Below, piece by piece: positions 11,583 to 22,400 of a stretch of DNA of 64,000 nt. Made by a program: the position numbers and the translations under genes. The notes beneath the pieces were generated by a model, which did not search any database, was not told where the DNA came from, and worked only from the letters and a program-made list of their open reading frames with translations. Source of the DNA: Pilaira anomala (Eukaryota > Mucoromycota > Mucoromycetes > Mucorales > Mucoraceae). The stretch spans positions 62,001-126,000 of the forward strand of contig JAIXMQ010000058.1 in the NCBI GenBank assembly GCA_025716855.1, written 5' to 3'. Within the stretch, counting starts at the first letter, position 1; each line of letters starts with the position of its first letter.

Positions 11583-12985
11583 TACTGGCCTTAATTAGTC
11601 TTTTTGATAAAGAAAAACGAGGTATTGTAGACATGATTTTTTTGTTGTAGCGAAAATTTTTTTGAGCCAATCAAATCATCGGAAAAGGAGGAAAAAGTGT
11701 ATTTTTAAGCAAAAATAAGCCAGTCCCCCCCTATGGATTTTTTCAAGATTCAGAAATATCCATACATCTTTACATTAAAAAGGTTTTAAAGCTTAGCTTT
11801 TTAACAATACATGTAGAATTTGACGCTCTTTTTAATGATGCAAAAAGCAAAGTAAAATAGTAACAAATATTTATAGGTATTATGAAAAAACGATATACAG
11901 TTTCTGTTAAGGCAAGTATATTTTCTACATAAAAAATAATAATTCTAAATCAATAGAAAGATGCGCCTTCAAATTCTGCACTTTCTGTATATCATATTGT
12001 TTAATGAAATAGTTGATTTAGAGGGACGTTACTTTGACAAGAAGGTATTTTTTGTCAAAATTTTGATTTCTGGGACCGAAAAACGAGGTGTATATAGACC
12101 ATGCTACATGCACTCTCCATTTGTAGTGCATGTAAGGAAAACAGTTTTTGTTAGAAAAAGTATATTTTTTACATATAAACAAATACATCTTTATATACAA
12201 TCATCTGCCCATATAAATTTAGAATTTTCTGGATATAATATTGTATAATGAAATAGTTAATATTGAAGGACTTTACTTTGACATGAAAGGTTTTCTGGGC
12301 TTAAATATGTGGTGTCTGTAGATATTAAAGTAGTGTGTGTAGTTTATATGAGGCGCGCTAATTTTTAAGGGTGAAAAACAAACGGGGTGTCCATAGGACT
12401 TTAAGCAGTGTGAAACGTTACACACCCTATAAAAGTAGACTAGGTGCACCATACCCCCTATGGACGCCCCGTTTTTTACCCCTAAAATGGAAAAAAAAAT
12501 CGAGATATGGACAAAATTTTCTTTCTTGTCAAATTAAAGTCATCTTAAATCAATTATTCTAATATACAACATGATATACAGTCGATGCAGAATTTAAAGA
12601 CGTATTTTTTCATGTATTTGGATTCATAACTTTAAATATGAAAAATATACCTGCCCTAACAAAAACCGTAATTTGACTTTTTCACAATAAACATTAATCT
12701 TTATAATTACTCTACTTTGATTTTTACACCATTCGAAAGAGCGTCAATTTTATATTAGAAACCATTCAATATCTTTGCTCTAAAATTCTTATAATCCCGA
12801 GATATACCCATATTTAAAACACTTGAAAAAATCCAAAGGTCGGGACCTGCGGATTTTTACCTAAAAATTCACTTTTTCCCCTTTTTCCGATGATTTGATT
12901 GGCTCAAATTTTTTTTCGCTGTAACAAAGAAAAAAAACTTTTTTTTTGGGATTGATTGAAAGTTTACAAGGCTTTAGCTCTCATG
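11583..12985. mobile_element. long-TIR non-autonomous element, copy A
   Basis: About 400-bp inverted arms. 11640-12060 and 12510-12960 pair through words such as GAGCCAATCAAATCATCGG, TTTGACGCTCTTT and the complement of ATGCAGAATTTAAAG. No transposase frame. The outer left sequence (ACTGGCCTTAATTAG then TTTTGATAAAGAAAAA) matches the reverse complement of the right end of copy B (58738-60190), which supports an element boundary near 11583. The centre carries a smaller hairpin (12365-12490) and a partial direct duplication of the inner arm (12007-12046 versus 12249-12290). Confidence 0.72.
12365..12490. repeat. internal hairpin within copy A
   Basis: Arms of about 30 bp: left contains AACGGGGTGTCCATAG (about 12382-12400) and right contains CTATGGACGCCCCGTT (about 12457-12472). 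They are separated by about 55 bp containing a CCCCCTATGG stretch. Confidence 0.6.
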
Positions 12986-14745
12986 ACATCTGCTCTTCCC
13001 TAACAATTGGCTCTGTTAAGTCTATAGCTTTTCAACAACAATAACAGTAACAATAACAATAAACCTTCCCGAACAGTTATCACTGATTTCCCCCGACAGG
13101 GAGCATTTAGCGTGTAAGTATAACTTGTTTATTTATAAAAAAAATTCTTAATCTAATTCTTTGTGTATTAATATCACCCTTTTTCTTTTCTTGTATTTTC
13201 AATTAAACATAATTTGGTTCTTTTATTCAAACTATTTTTGTTACTAGTTTTTATTTTTTTATCCTGTATTTTTATTCTGTTGAGTATAATAATAAATCAT
13301 TTGTTTTGTCTTTGAATGGAACTTTCCTCCAATATAGTTAGTTACCATTAATTCCTAATGAAAGTGTACAATGAACCACATTTTGCCATTTTATTTCAGA
13401 GTGTTTCTCGAGTTTATTTGTAAAATATGTATATATATATATATATTAGTTAGATATTTTTTAAAAATAATTATCATATACATAATCTGAAAAATTTATA
13501 TTTCTCTTCCATGTCCAGACTTGACTCATTTATTGAAACAATCGCTTTGATTCTCCAATTTCTTTTATTCTTGCTTAAAGAGTGTGTATTACCAAAACAA
13601 AAAAGCTGGCTGATGTCATCTTGTTCAACGTTAATTTTAGTGTAGTCATTTGCTATTTTTGCTTTCTCTTGGACTAAATATTTTATGAATTCTAGGATTA
13701 TTCGGGTCCTTACAAAATCCAATACATAAGTTATTAGTGATGTCAAGTTTGGCTGGCGGACTTGGCGAAGTTATTAAAGGATTTGAGCCATTTTGCGTAA
13801 ATGGCGTACATCTAGATAGAATCTTCCTTGAAATATTTAAGCTTGAAGGCATTAATATAGAAATTATCATCTTTTACACAGAAAAATACGAATAAGAGAA
13901 CCCTAATGGTAAAATTAAGTCACGCAGAACGGTAATCGAAGCACAACCGCTTTTTAAAAGAGTGCCAGAAGTATCCTGACCTACTTTTATTGCTTCATCA
14001 AATTTCAAGTTTTATTGTAACCGTTTGCTAACTATGCAGATATTTGGGTTTGCTGGACGCTAAGTATATTTGCCTATAAACTCATTGATTATTACTATTA
14101 AAGTATAATTTGTTATATCATTGTTACATTACATTGTCAGCAGCAGTAGATTTTCATGCTTTTTAAAGAACAGTTGACTGAATATTCTGTAAGTCAAGCG
14201 ATAGTATAGACAGACACATTTGGATTTTCAATAAATGAGAACTCACCCGAAGTTATTTCAAGAGACATGAGATTTTGCTTAGTCCTCCAGTGGCTCTATT
14301 GAATGACTTCATAAATAGTGAAAGTGATTTTATTTTTAAAGGATCCGAGTTTCATGAATAGAGCTTGTATAAACAGCAAAAAATAATTTGGAAACAAAGT
14401 AGTTGATGTTTGTTAAAATGATTTCCATAATGAAAAATTCTGTTTATTAATTCAAAAGAATTATCATAGCATACAAGTTTTTTTTTATAAGTAGTGTCAA
14501 CATTTGTCACAAGATCTAATTAAGTAAACACTTATAGCTAATCAAGCGTTTTTATTTATTTCTATCTTATGTAATTGATCAAAACAAGCCATATAATTGT
14601 GCTACTAATTACTAATTAATAATGTTAAAATTAAAACCCTCTGTTTCTCCCCCCCCCCCTTTTTTTTCTTTTCTCCTTACCACTTTTATTTTCTTAAGAT
14701 GAAAATAACATATAAAATTGAAGGCAACTACCTAGCACTATTATT
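12986..14745. other. intergenic region with exon-like scraps
   Basis: No complete gene. An Asn-rich open stretch at about 13030-13113 ends KPSRTVITDFPRQGAFSV before a GTAAGT donor but has no partner exon I can find. A plus-strand frame at 13692-13895 (SSLAGGLGEVIKGFEPFC) and overlapping minus-strand frames at 13474-13870 compete for the same DNA. C11 followed by T runs occurs near 14650. Confidence 0.3.
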
Positions 14746-16142
14746 ATGAGTAAAGCTGAACTGAATAATAACTATATGTGTTAGATTTTCCTGATCCTGG
14801 TGACAGGGACGTTTATAATGGAATACAAGAAATAAACAAGAATAACTACTTTGAGTCCTTGGAGCATTTTGAAAAAGGCTCAAATTATGATAATGAATAC
14901 GCGTTGCTTTTTAGTGCTATTATTTATTTGACTGGCTTTGGCTTAGAAAAACGTGAGCCAAGAAAATCTATGGAACTATGTAAAAAAATTGCTTCGGATT
15001 GGAAAAACCCTGTGGCGCAATATTTAATAGGGTGTATGTACTTTGATGGAGTTAAGGGGGTACCTGAAGATAAGAAATCTGGAGTTCATTGGATATCATT
15101 AGCAGCTGAAAGTGGTTGGCCATATGCTATAGCAAAAATGGGACAGATTTACGCCTTCGGGGCCTATGTTGAAAAAGATCATAAACAAGCAATTAACATG
15201 TATGATAAATTGACTAAAAATGATGAAAGTGAAAATAAATTAATCAAGGATGAAACATTTTATTTGTTTGGGAATGAAAAATTTGAGGTGGACTTCACTA
15301 ACGTAAATCAAGAGGAAATAAAAAAAGTGCAAGATTGTCTCAATCAAGGTTCAATTTCACCTGTTAAAATTATAAGCATCACCAACAAATATAAGGTATC
15401 TCATTATGATGATTATTTCCATCGGATTTTTTTATGGAACTTGCTTACCAGAAAAAAATCCAGTGGTGTGGTGGCGAGTCAAATTGGACTTTACAACATT
15501 TACACAACGGGAGGAAGTAACGTTCCTTGGAATACTGATAAAGCTTTATATTGGGCAAAAATGGCTGGAAAAAATGGACATGAAAGGTTATGTGTAAATG
15601 CAGGGCAAATGTATTTATGTAATAGTGATTACACAGAGGCAATGATATGGTTTAAGAAAAGTACAGCCCTTGGGGGGACTTTTGGTTTATTCTTTATTGG
15701 TCTGATGTACTATAAAGCATTGGGAGTCAAAAGGAGCTGTGAAATAGCCATAGAATGTTTCAATGATTTTACTAATGAAGAAGATGATGATGCTGACGCT
15801 TATTATTTAATGGCGGAAATATATCAAGTGGGAGGAGAAAGACTTCGTCAAAGTTCTGAAATCGCATGTGAATTCTATAAAAAGGCGTTTCAATTAGGAA
15901 AGCCTATGGGAGCTACCAGAATTGCAGCTATCCATTGTAAAGGTTTAGGCGTGAAAAAAGATAATACAGAAGCGTTTGAATGGCTCAAAAAAGCATCATG
16001 GAATGGTTGTTCCATTGCGTCATCTCTAATGTCTCTTATTGCAGTAGTTGGGTTTAGAGCAGCAGAACCTTTTATTATAGCGGTACTCAATATAACAACT
16101 TCCGAGTTGGAACTTTTTAATAGTTATGTAGTACATAAATAA
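14746..16142 (+). CDS. Sel1-like repeat (SLR/TPR-type) protein
   Basis: A ~455-residue protein built of Sel1-type helical repeats, probably a protein-interaction scaffold. Visible repeat signatures: AQYLIGCMYFDGVKGVPED, HWISLAAESGWPYAIAKMG, YWAKMAGKNGHERLCVNAG, AIECFNDFT and GATRIAAIHCKGLGVKKD. No signal peptide or membrane segment. The long open frame begins only at about 14772 and has no ATG before its conserved region. An ATG at 14746 followed by a possible 35-nt intron (14750-14784) would give MNFPDPGDRD and stay in frame, but 35 nt is unusually short. A real upstream exon or an inactivated start are alternatives. Closest known class: Chs4/Skt5-like or other fungal Sel1 proteins; no specific assignment. 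Confidence 0.75.
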
Positions 16143-16632
16143 GGACATATGCATATATATGAAATAAATTATACATAAAATTCTATTCACAATTATGTAA
16201 TTTTTTTTTCTGCATTATATCCTTTACGGGATTAGACGAAAAGTAACGAGTCTGTAAAAACAAGTATTCAATTTTATTTAAAAAATTCTAATTGATAATA
16301 TGAAGATGTTTTCAATAAATATCCGTTAAGGTAAAATAATATAAAAAGCACTTTTAAATAATAATAATTATAAGAATAATATGCTGTGTTAATAAAAGAA
16401 GTTCCAAACGATAGGTACGTGATGATTAACCTATGCGTTCAACTTATTATGAGTACGCTATTGTGTCAGGGAATAGAATTTTATGTCTGCTTATATAGTT
16501 TTTTGTTCTTTCATTTCATTTTTTATTACCGGCCACAATTGGTAATTTTAATGAAACTGATACTTGTAAAGACAAAATAATTATAAGTGAACAATAAATA
16601 GTACCTTGGAAATTTCCAATTAATCTTTTTGT

Positions 16633-16669
<37 letters not shown>

Positions 16670-16775
16670 TAATTATGACTATATAGAGCGAAAATTTCTT
16701 TGGGTATGTAATGATCACTTTGAAAACAATCATATGGTGCATTATGAAACAATAGAGCAATAAAAAAAACATTTA
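16143..16775. repeat. intergenic spacer with dispersed repeat copy and long T tract
   Basis: 16392-16590 resembles 36200-36460 (for example GTGATGATTAACCTATG versus GTGATGATAAACCTATG, and shared ATTAT/GGCCACAAT context). A T tract fills about 16629-16666. No gene. Confidence 0.5.
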
Positions 16776-17930
16776 TTATTCATCGTCGTATTCTTCCTCA
16801 TCTTCTGTTTGTCCTCCAGAGACATACTCCCTGACATCATCCTCATGATGTTCTGGGATTATATTTGCCCTTAGACTTAACAAACATTACTATTACATTC
16901 TGACCTTGTTGTGAGAGAGACCTGACGGGCCCTCCTCTGGCTTCCAAGTTTAATCAAATTTTATTATGGGGAAGAAAGATAAGTTTATTAAAAGAAAAAA
17001 AGAAACATATTTATAAGGAGGCTGGATAGTACTATGTATTACCTAACCTGGTACTGAATATATGGGTCTTGAAACGACTGGGAGCTGACAATAGCCGGTA
17101 CTTCTGTTATATTTTATAGCTGTTTCCTTATTTTATAAGCCGCGTAAAGTCATACCACAACATTCAGATTCGGCAGCAGTTTTTACAAGAAACAAACCAT
17201 CTTTAGTTTTTGGCCAAAAAACTGCTGTTGTGCTCTGCTTGGTTTTTTTCCCTCCTTTTTCTCCCCAACCAGTTGCTTGATTTTGTTTACTATCTTTTCT
17301 CTTTTCTCGTCTTCCTTCTTGTCTTTCATACTGGACACAAAGTTCTGAAAAAAATTAAATTGTTAATTCAGTTTGAACCTATTTCAGCTATGTTTTAGCT
17401 CACTTTTATAGTATTTATACAATTAATTAAGGCTTGAATACTTGTTTATTAATTGGGAAACAGCATTGGTCAATCTGATTTGTGATTTATTCAACGCCCT
17501 CTATAAATTCTATTGCCAAAAACACAAATTCAAATCCCATAATCAAGAAATGGATAGGCACAGTCGGTGTCACTTTTCATAGACGAATTCAAATGGAATT
17601 CTGCCATTAATGCATAATAAGCTAGTCTTAATAACGTTTTGTGCTTTCAGCTTTTTTTTTTTTTTTTTTTTGAAGATTCGTCAAGTGAGTAGTCGCCCTC
17701 TTTTGACATTATTTTTAAATCCATATTTGGTCTAGCTTCTGTTTTTTTAAAAAAAAAAATGGTAGGAACAGTATCAACCCTAATAAAAATATTAGTGCTG
17801 TTATGAAACAGTTTTATAAAACAGCTCGTCAGTGGAGACAACAGACATTAAAAAGATTGAATAACTCTTCAAGAAGATGGGACCAAAATTTGAGCTTAAA
17901 TTCCTCTTCAGAATATAGGGAGATGTCCGA
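16776..17930 (-). pseudogene. minus-strand gene, 3' exons intact-looking, 5' part degraded; unrecognised
   Basis: Four 3' exons join in frame: 17156-17344, 17048-17103, 16905-16936 and 16776-16869, using introns of 52, 111 and 35 nt. They encode a Lys/Arg-rich segment (EGRREKRKDSKQNQ), then STTAVFWPKTKDGLFLVKTA, a RRARQ block and an acidic C-terminus ending EDEEEYDDE. Upstream minus-strand blocks near 17520-17640 (LLRLAYYALMAEFHLNSS) and 17640-17930 (YSEEEFKLKFWSHLLEELF) look coding but are in conflicting frames with stops and A-tract shifts. Either a damaged gene or two merged relics. The upstream blocks recall a repeated Mucoromycota hypothetical family; I assign no function. Confidence 0.4.
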
Positions 17931-18954
17931 AGCGTTTAAATAATAAGACTTGTGTACACAAATATCTGATCTGCTTATAGTAGTTAATATGAAAGTCAGG
18001 CATAAAAAAAATATTTATAGCTGACAAAATACTTACATAAGTCGCGAAACTTCCTGTTGCACACGTAGTGTTCTTGATGGCGGGTCAATTTTTTTTTTAT
18101 CTCTTTTAAATTCATAGACAAGCATTTTTTCAGGTAATATTGCATTTGATAAGTACAAACTTGTTTAAAGCCACTTGATTTTTTTTTTATATTGCAAAAT
18201 ACCTTTTGAAGGGATGGTGTAAATATCAATCCTTAAAAGTCTTATTGAACAGGTTGACAATATTTTTGTTGTATCTAATAGTTTGAAATGTAAAGACTCT
18301 TTGTCGTTCTCTTTTAAAAAAAGGTTTGTTTATCGATTGATTGCAGAAAACAGGACGCTTTTTATGCTAAACGAAACAGACAATTTTCTGTTTACCCGGA
18401 GATATTTAGACTTGCAACAATGCAGCTCATAGAGTTTATTGTATGCTATACAAAACAATTCACAACGTCCAAAATCTTGCTCGGATGTACTGACAAGTAA
18501 AATAAAATCAGATTTGGTAAAAGCATAGAAATATGTATAAAAAAGCTGATGACATTATTTAATATGTAACCTTTTTTTTCTTCTTCTTTTTTTTTACATT
18601 TTTTCCTTTGCTTTTAACATTTTCCTTTGCTTTTAACATTTTACTTTACTTCTGGTTTTTTCACTATTCACTATACAACTTTTTTTTTTATTCAAATTCA
18701 TGTTATCATTCATGCAAAAAAATCCCGCAGGGACTGGTCATCTTCTTGGCTGCAAGAATTACAATTTTTTCATCGGCACCTAAACGTAAAGGTCTTTTTG
18801 TAAGCCATGTCGTATTCAAAAAGGAGGTTTTTATTAGTATTATTATGTTTACAAGGATAAAAAGGGGTTTTTTTTTGTTATTAAATAAGGAAGAAAAGAT
18901 AAAAACATATTGTTGCATTGACAAGCCAATATAGCCAGATATTGTTCGCAGAGG
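17931..18954. other. intergenic region, no confident gene
   Basis: Only short, unsupported frames on both strands. A block near 18725-18800 reads plausibly in more than one frame and may be worn transposon sequence continuous with the next feature. Confidence 0.3.
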
Positions 18955-19209
18955 CCATTTTTCAAAGCAATCATCGATTTTTGAACAGATCATTGGATTG
19001 CCTTATTGTTGCATTGAAACTTCTATCTCTGTCCATATTCACCTCCTACCATATTGAGATGTTTTGGAAAGTACTTAAGGATCGAACCTAAAGAGGAAAA
19101 ACTGACGGATGCAGAAACACCTTCTTCGAGAACAATTGAAGGAAGTGAGGATATTTCTGTTGAACATTTACCGAATTTTTATCCAGTACTCAATAAAAGT
19201 AATTCCTAA
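18955..19209 (+). pseudogene. Tc1/mariner transposase C-terminal relic
   Basis: Two frames combine to the family's C-terminal block: IEMFWKVLKDRT, then (after a one-base shift) KREKLTDAETPSSRTIEGSE and ISVEHLPNFYPVLNKSNS, ending with TAA at about 19207-19209. It is a different copy from the one at 11052-11402. The catalytic DD region is not readable. Confidence 0.5.
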
Positions 19210-19415
19210 TTGCTTGAATAACCCCCCCCCCTTTGTGATCGGTTTGTCTGGTCAGATTATTTCTTTTAAGTAAGCAAATTAAATTCAAACACTTGACCTT
19301 GCAAATTTTTTCACAAAAGTGGGCGGAGTTTTCAGACATTTGGTAAATTGAGTGGAATTACATTAATTTGTATTTCTTTTTTTTTTAGATTTCTAATATA
19401 CTTTGTTTCTGATAG

Positions 19416-22400
19416 ATGGAAGAAAGCAGAGTTTCGGTCTGGCTTTCATGTATTTTAGCTGTTATAACATGCTTTAGTGCTTTTATTCTGTCTTTACAAC
19501 GTACTTGGTTACATAAGTCTCAACAAACTGATCCTGCTCCACTTCGATTCGATACTCAACGGGATTACACTCAACATGTTGCTGACGATGCTCATCGCTT
19601 AACTCGAATCAGTTTTTCGACACTTATTTTGACCGTCTTGTCCGGATTGAATGTATACCATGTAGTTTCTGAAGATCAACCCTGGGTATTTTCAGCAGCT
19701 ACAGTTGCCCAATTCATATCTTGGCTTTATGCTACTGTATTAGTCCTTGTTTCTAGACGTCACAAGTTCCCTAGCGATTGGGGCTGGATACTCAATGTTC
19801 ACTTATTTATTTTCTATTTGGTCTCTTGGTTGATTGCATTTTATAACGTTTATCTAGCCATTGTTTTAAAGCCGGATGAAAATTGGATAAGTATGGTGCC
19901 TACTGTAATTAGTATGTTGCTTGTAACTGATTTAGTGTATACGACATCTACGGCCTCTAGAGGAGCGCCCTTCTTGGATGAACAGGGTCGAAAAGTAGCT
20001 TCAGTGAATGTAGCTTCAATTTTTTCTATTCTTTACTTTGATTGGGTTGCACCGCTTGTTCATTTAGCATACAAGAAGCAAACATTAACAGATGAAGATT
20101 TACCTACTTTGCCTCCGCTATTCCGGGGTTATAATCTCTATTATATCTTTGGTGCTACAAGAGGAAACTCTATTTTAAAGCGTATTTATATGACGAATCG
20201 TACTGCAATTGTAGTTCAAATTGTTTTGGCTGTGGTGACCTCGTTGGGTTATTATGTTCCAGCGTATTTTGTCAATCAGTTGTTGAGATTGATTCAATCA
20301 ATGGATGGTAAAGAGGATACAGAGTCGATGAGAAGAGGGTTTATTATTGTTGCTAGTCTCGGTGCTTCCATCTTTATTTTAGGTCTTGCCGTGGGTCAAT
20401 TATGGTATTATGGTAAATTATATAAAATAAGAGTAGTGCGACATCTCATATTTATTTTTCCTTTTTTTTAGCTTCCTCTTCCTTACAAGTCAGAGTCAAG
20501 GCCATGTTAAATATTGAGATTTATCGTAAAACATTACGTCGTCGAGATTTAGCAGTTGAGGCGCCTAAGATTGAAGAAAAAGAAGAAGTAAAAGATGATG
20601 ATGCTAGCTCGAAAAAGGAAGACAAGAAAGAAAAGGGTGATACAAGTTCATCCACTGGTACTGTTGTCAATTTAATGAGCACAGACTCGAACCGTATTTC
20701 TGAATTCAGCGTCTGGTGGTTTTGTGTAATCACCGCACCTGTTGAATTAGCAATTGGTATTTCATTCCTATACATGTTATTGGGTAAATCTTGCTTTTTG
20801 GGGCTTTTAGTCATGATATTTGTGTTACCTATAAACCATTATAATGCAAAAATGTTTGCAAAGACTCAGGATAAATTAATGGAAGCAAGAGATAAACGTG
20901 TATCATTGATGAATGAAGTATTACAAGGTATTCGACAGATCAAATACTTTGCATGGGAACGTAATTGGGAAAAACGTATTATGGAATCGCGCGATGTAGA
21001 GTTGCATCATTTGAGTATTACCTATCTCTCCACAGTCTTGTTCACGTTATTATGGCAAGGTTCGCCTATTTTGGTCACCTTGATCACATTTTGGTCATTT
21101 ACCAAATTGGAAGGTCAAGAGCTTACGGCACCTATTGCTTTTACAACGATTACAGTCTTTAACGAATTGAGATTTTCATTAAATATTCTTCCTGAATTGT
21201 TTATTGAATGGTTACAAGCTTTGATTAGTATTCGCCGTATTCAGAATTATTTAGATGAGCCTGAGATTGATCAACCAACAGAAGATTTAAACCAGAAGCC
21301 TATCTCGATTGGATTCGACCAGGCTACTGTGGGCTGGAGTCAAGAAAATTATACGGATGAAGTGACGGATGAGGAGAACGAAGTAACGACAGCTGCAGCA
21401 AGTAGTAGTTTTATCTTGAAGGACCTTAATTTTATATTCCCAAATAACCAACTTAGTTTAATTAGTGGATCTACAGGTTCAGGAAAGACTTTATTGATGT
21501 TGAGTTTATTAGGAGAAGCTATTATTTTGAAGGGATCAGCACATTGTCCTCGTCAAGCGGTAGCAGATTCTGTCTCTTCTGAGGGCTTAGTTGTGTCAAG
21601 TGAGATTGATCCCAAAGACTGGATCTTGCCTTATGGTCTTGCTTATGCTTCTCAAAACGCTTGGTTACAAAATGCTTCCATTCGAGATAATATCTTGTTT
21701 GGCTTACCGTTTATTGAATCAAGGTATAAAGAAACTTTATATGCTTGTGCGCTAGATAAAGACTTGGAAATGTTTGAAGATGGTGATCAAACAGAAATTG
21801 GAGAGAAGGGAATTACGCTTTCTGGAGGTCAAAAGGCACGTGTGTCTTTAGCCAGAACTGTTTACTCTCGCGCTCAAAATGTGTTAATGGATGATGTGCT
21901 TAGTGCTGTAGATGGTACGATCATTAAATTCCCCCTCCCCCCCCCCTCTCCCCCCTTTTCCCCTTTCCCCCAAATATAGAATCTTAAAACTAAAACTTTA
22001 TTTTATTTAGCTCATACTGCCAAACATTTATATGAAAAGTGTTTGTTGGGTCCATTGATGAGAGAACGTACACGTATCTTGATCACACATCATGTTAAGC
22101 TTTGTTTAAAAGGTAGTGCTTATATTGTTCATATTGATGCTGGTCGGGCTAGTTTATTTGGTACACCGGATGAGTTACGTCAATCGGGTAAACTCTTATC
22201 GATTATTGAAAGTGAAGAGGAAGAGACAATGGAAGAAGAAGATGAAGAAGAAGTTAAAGATACTGCGCTTCGTGTTGAACCTACTACAGAACAAAAAGAT
22301 CAAAAGAAACCTCGTGTGTTGGTAGAAGATGAAACAAGGGCGACTGGTATGGTTAAGCTTCGACTTTATAAGTTATACACGAGTATGGTTGGAAACGTCT

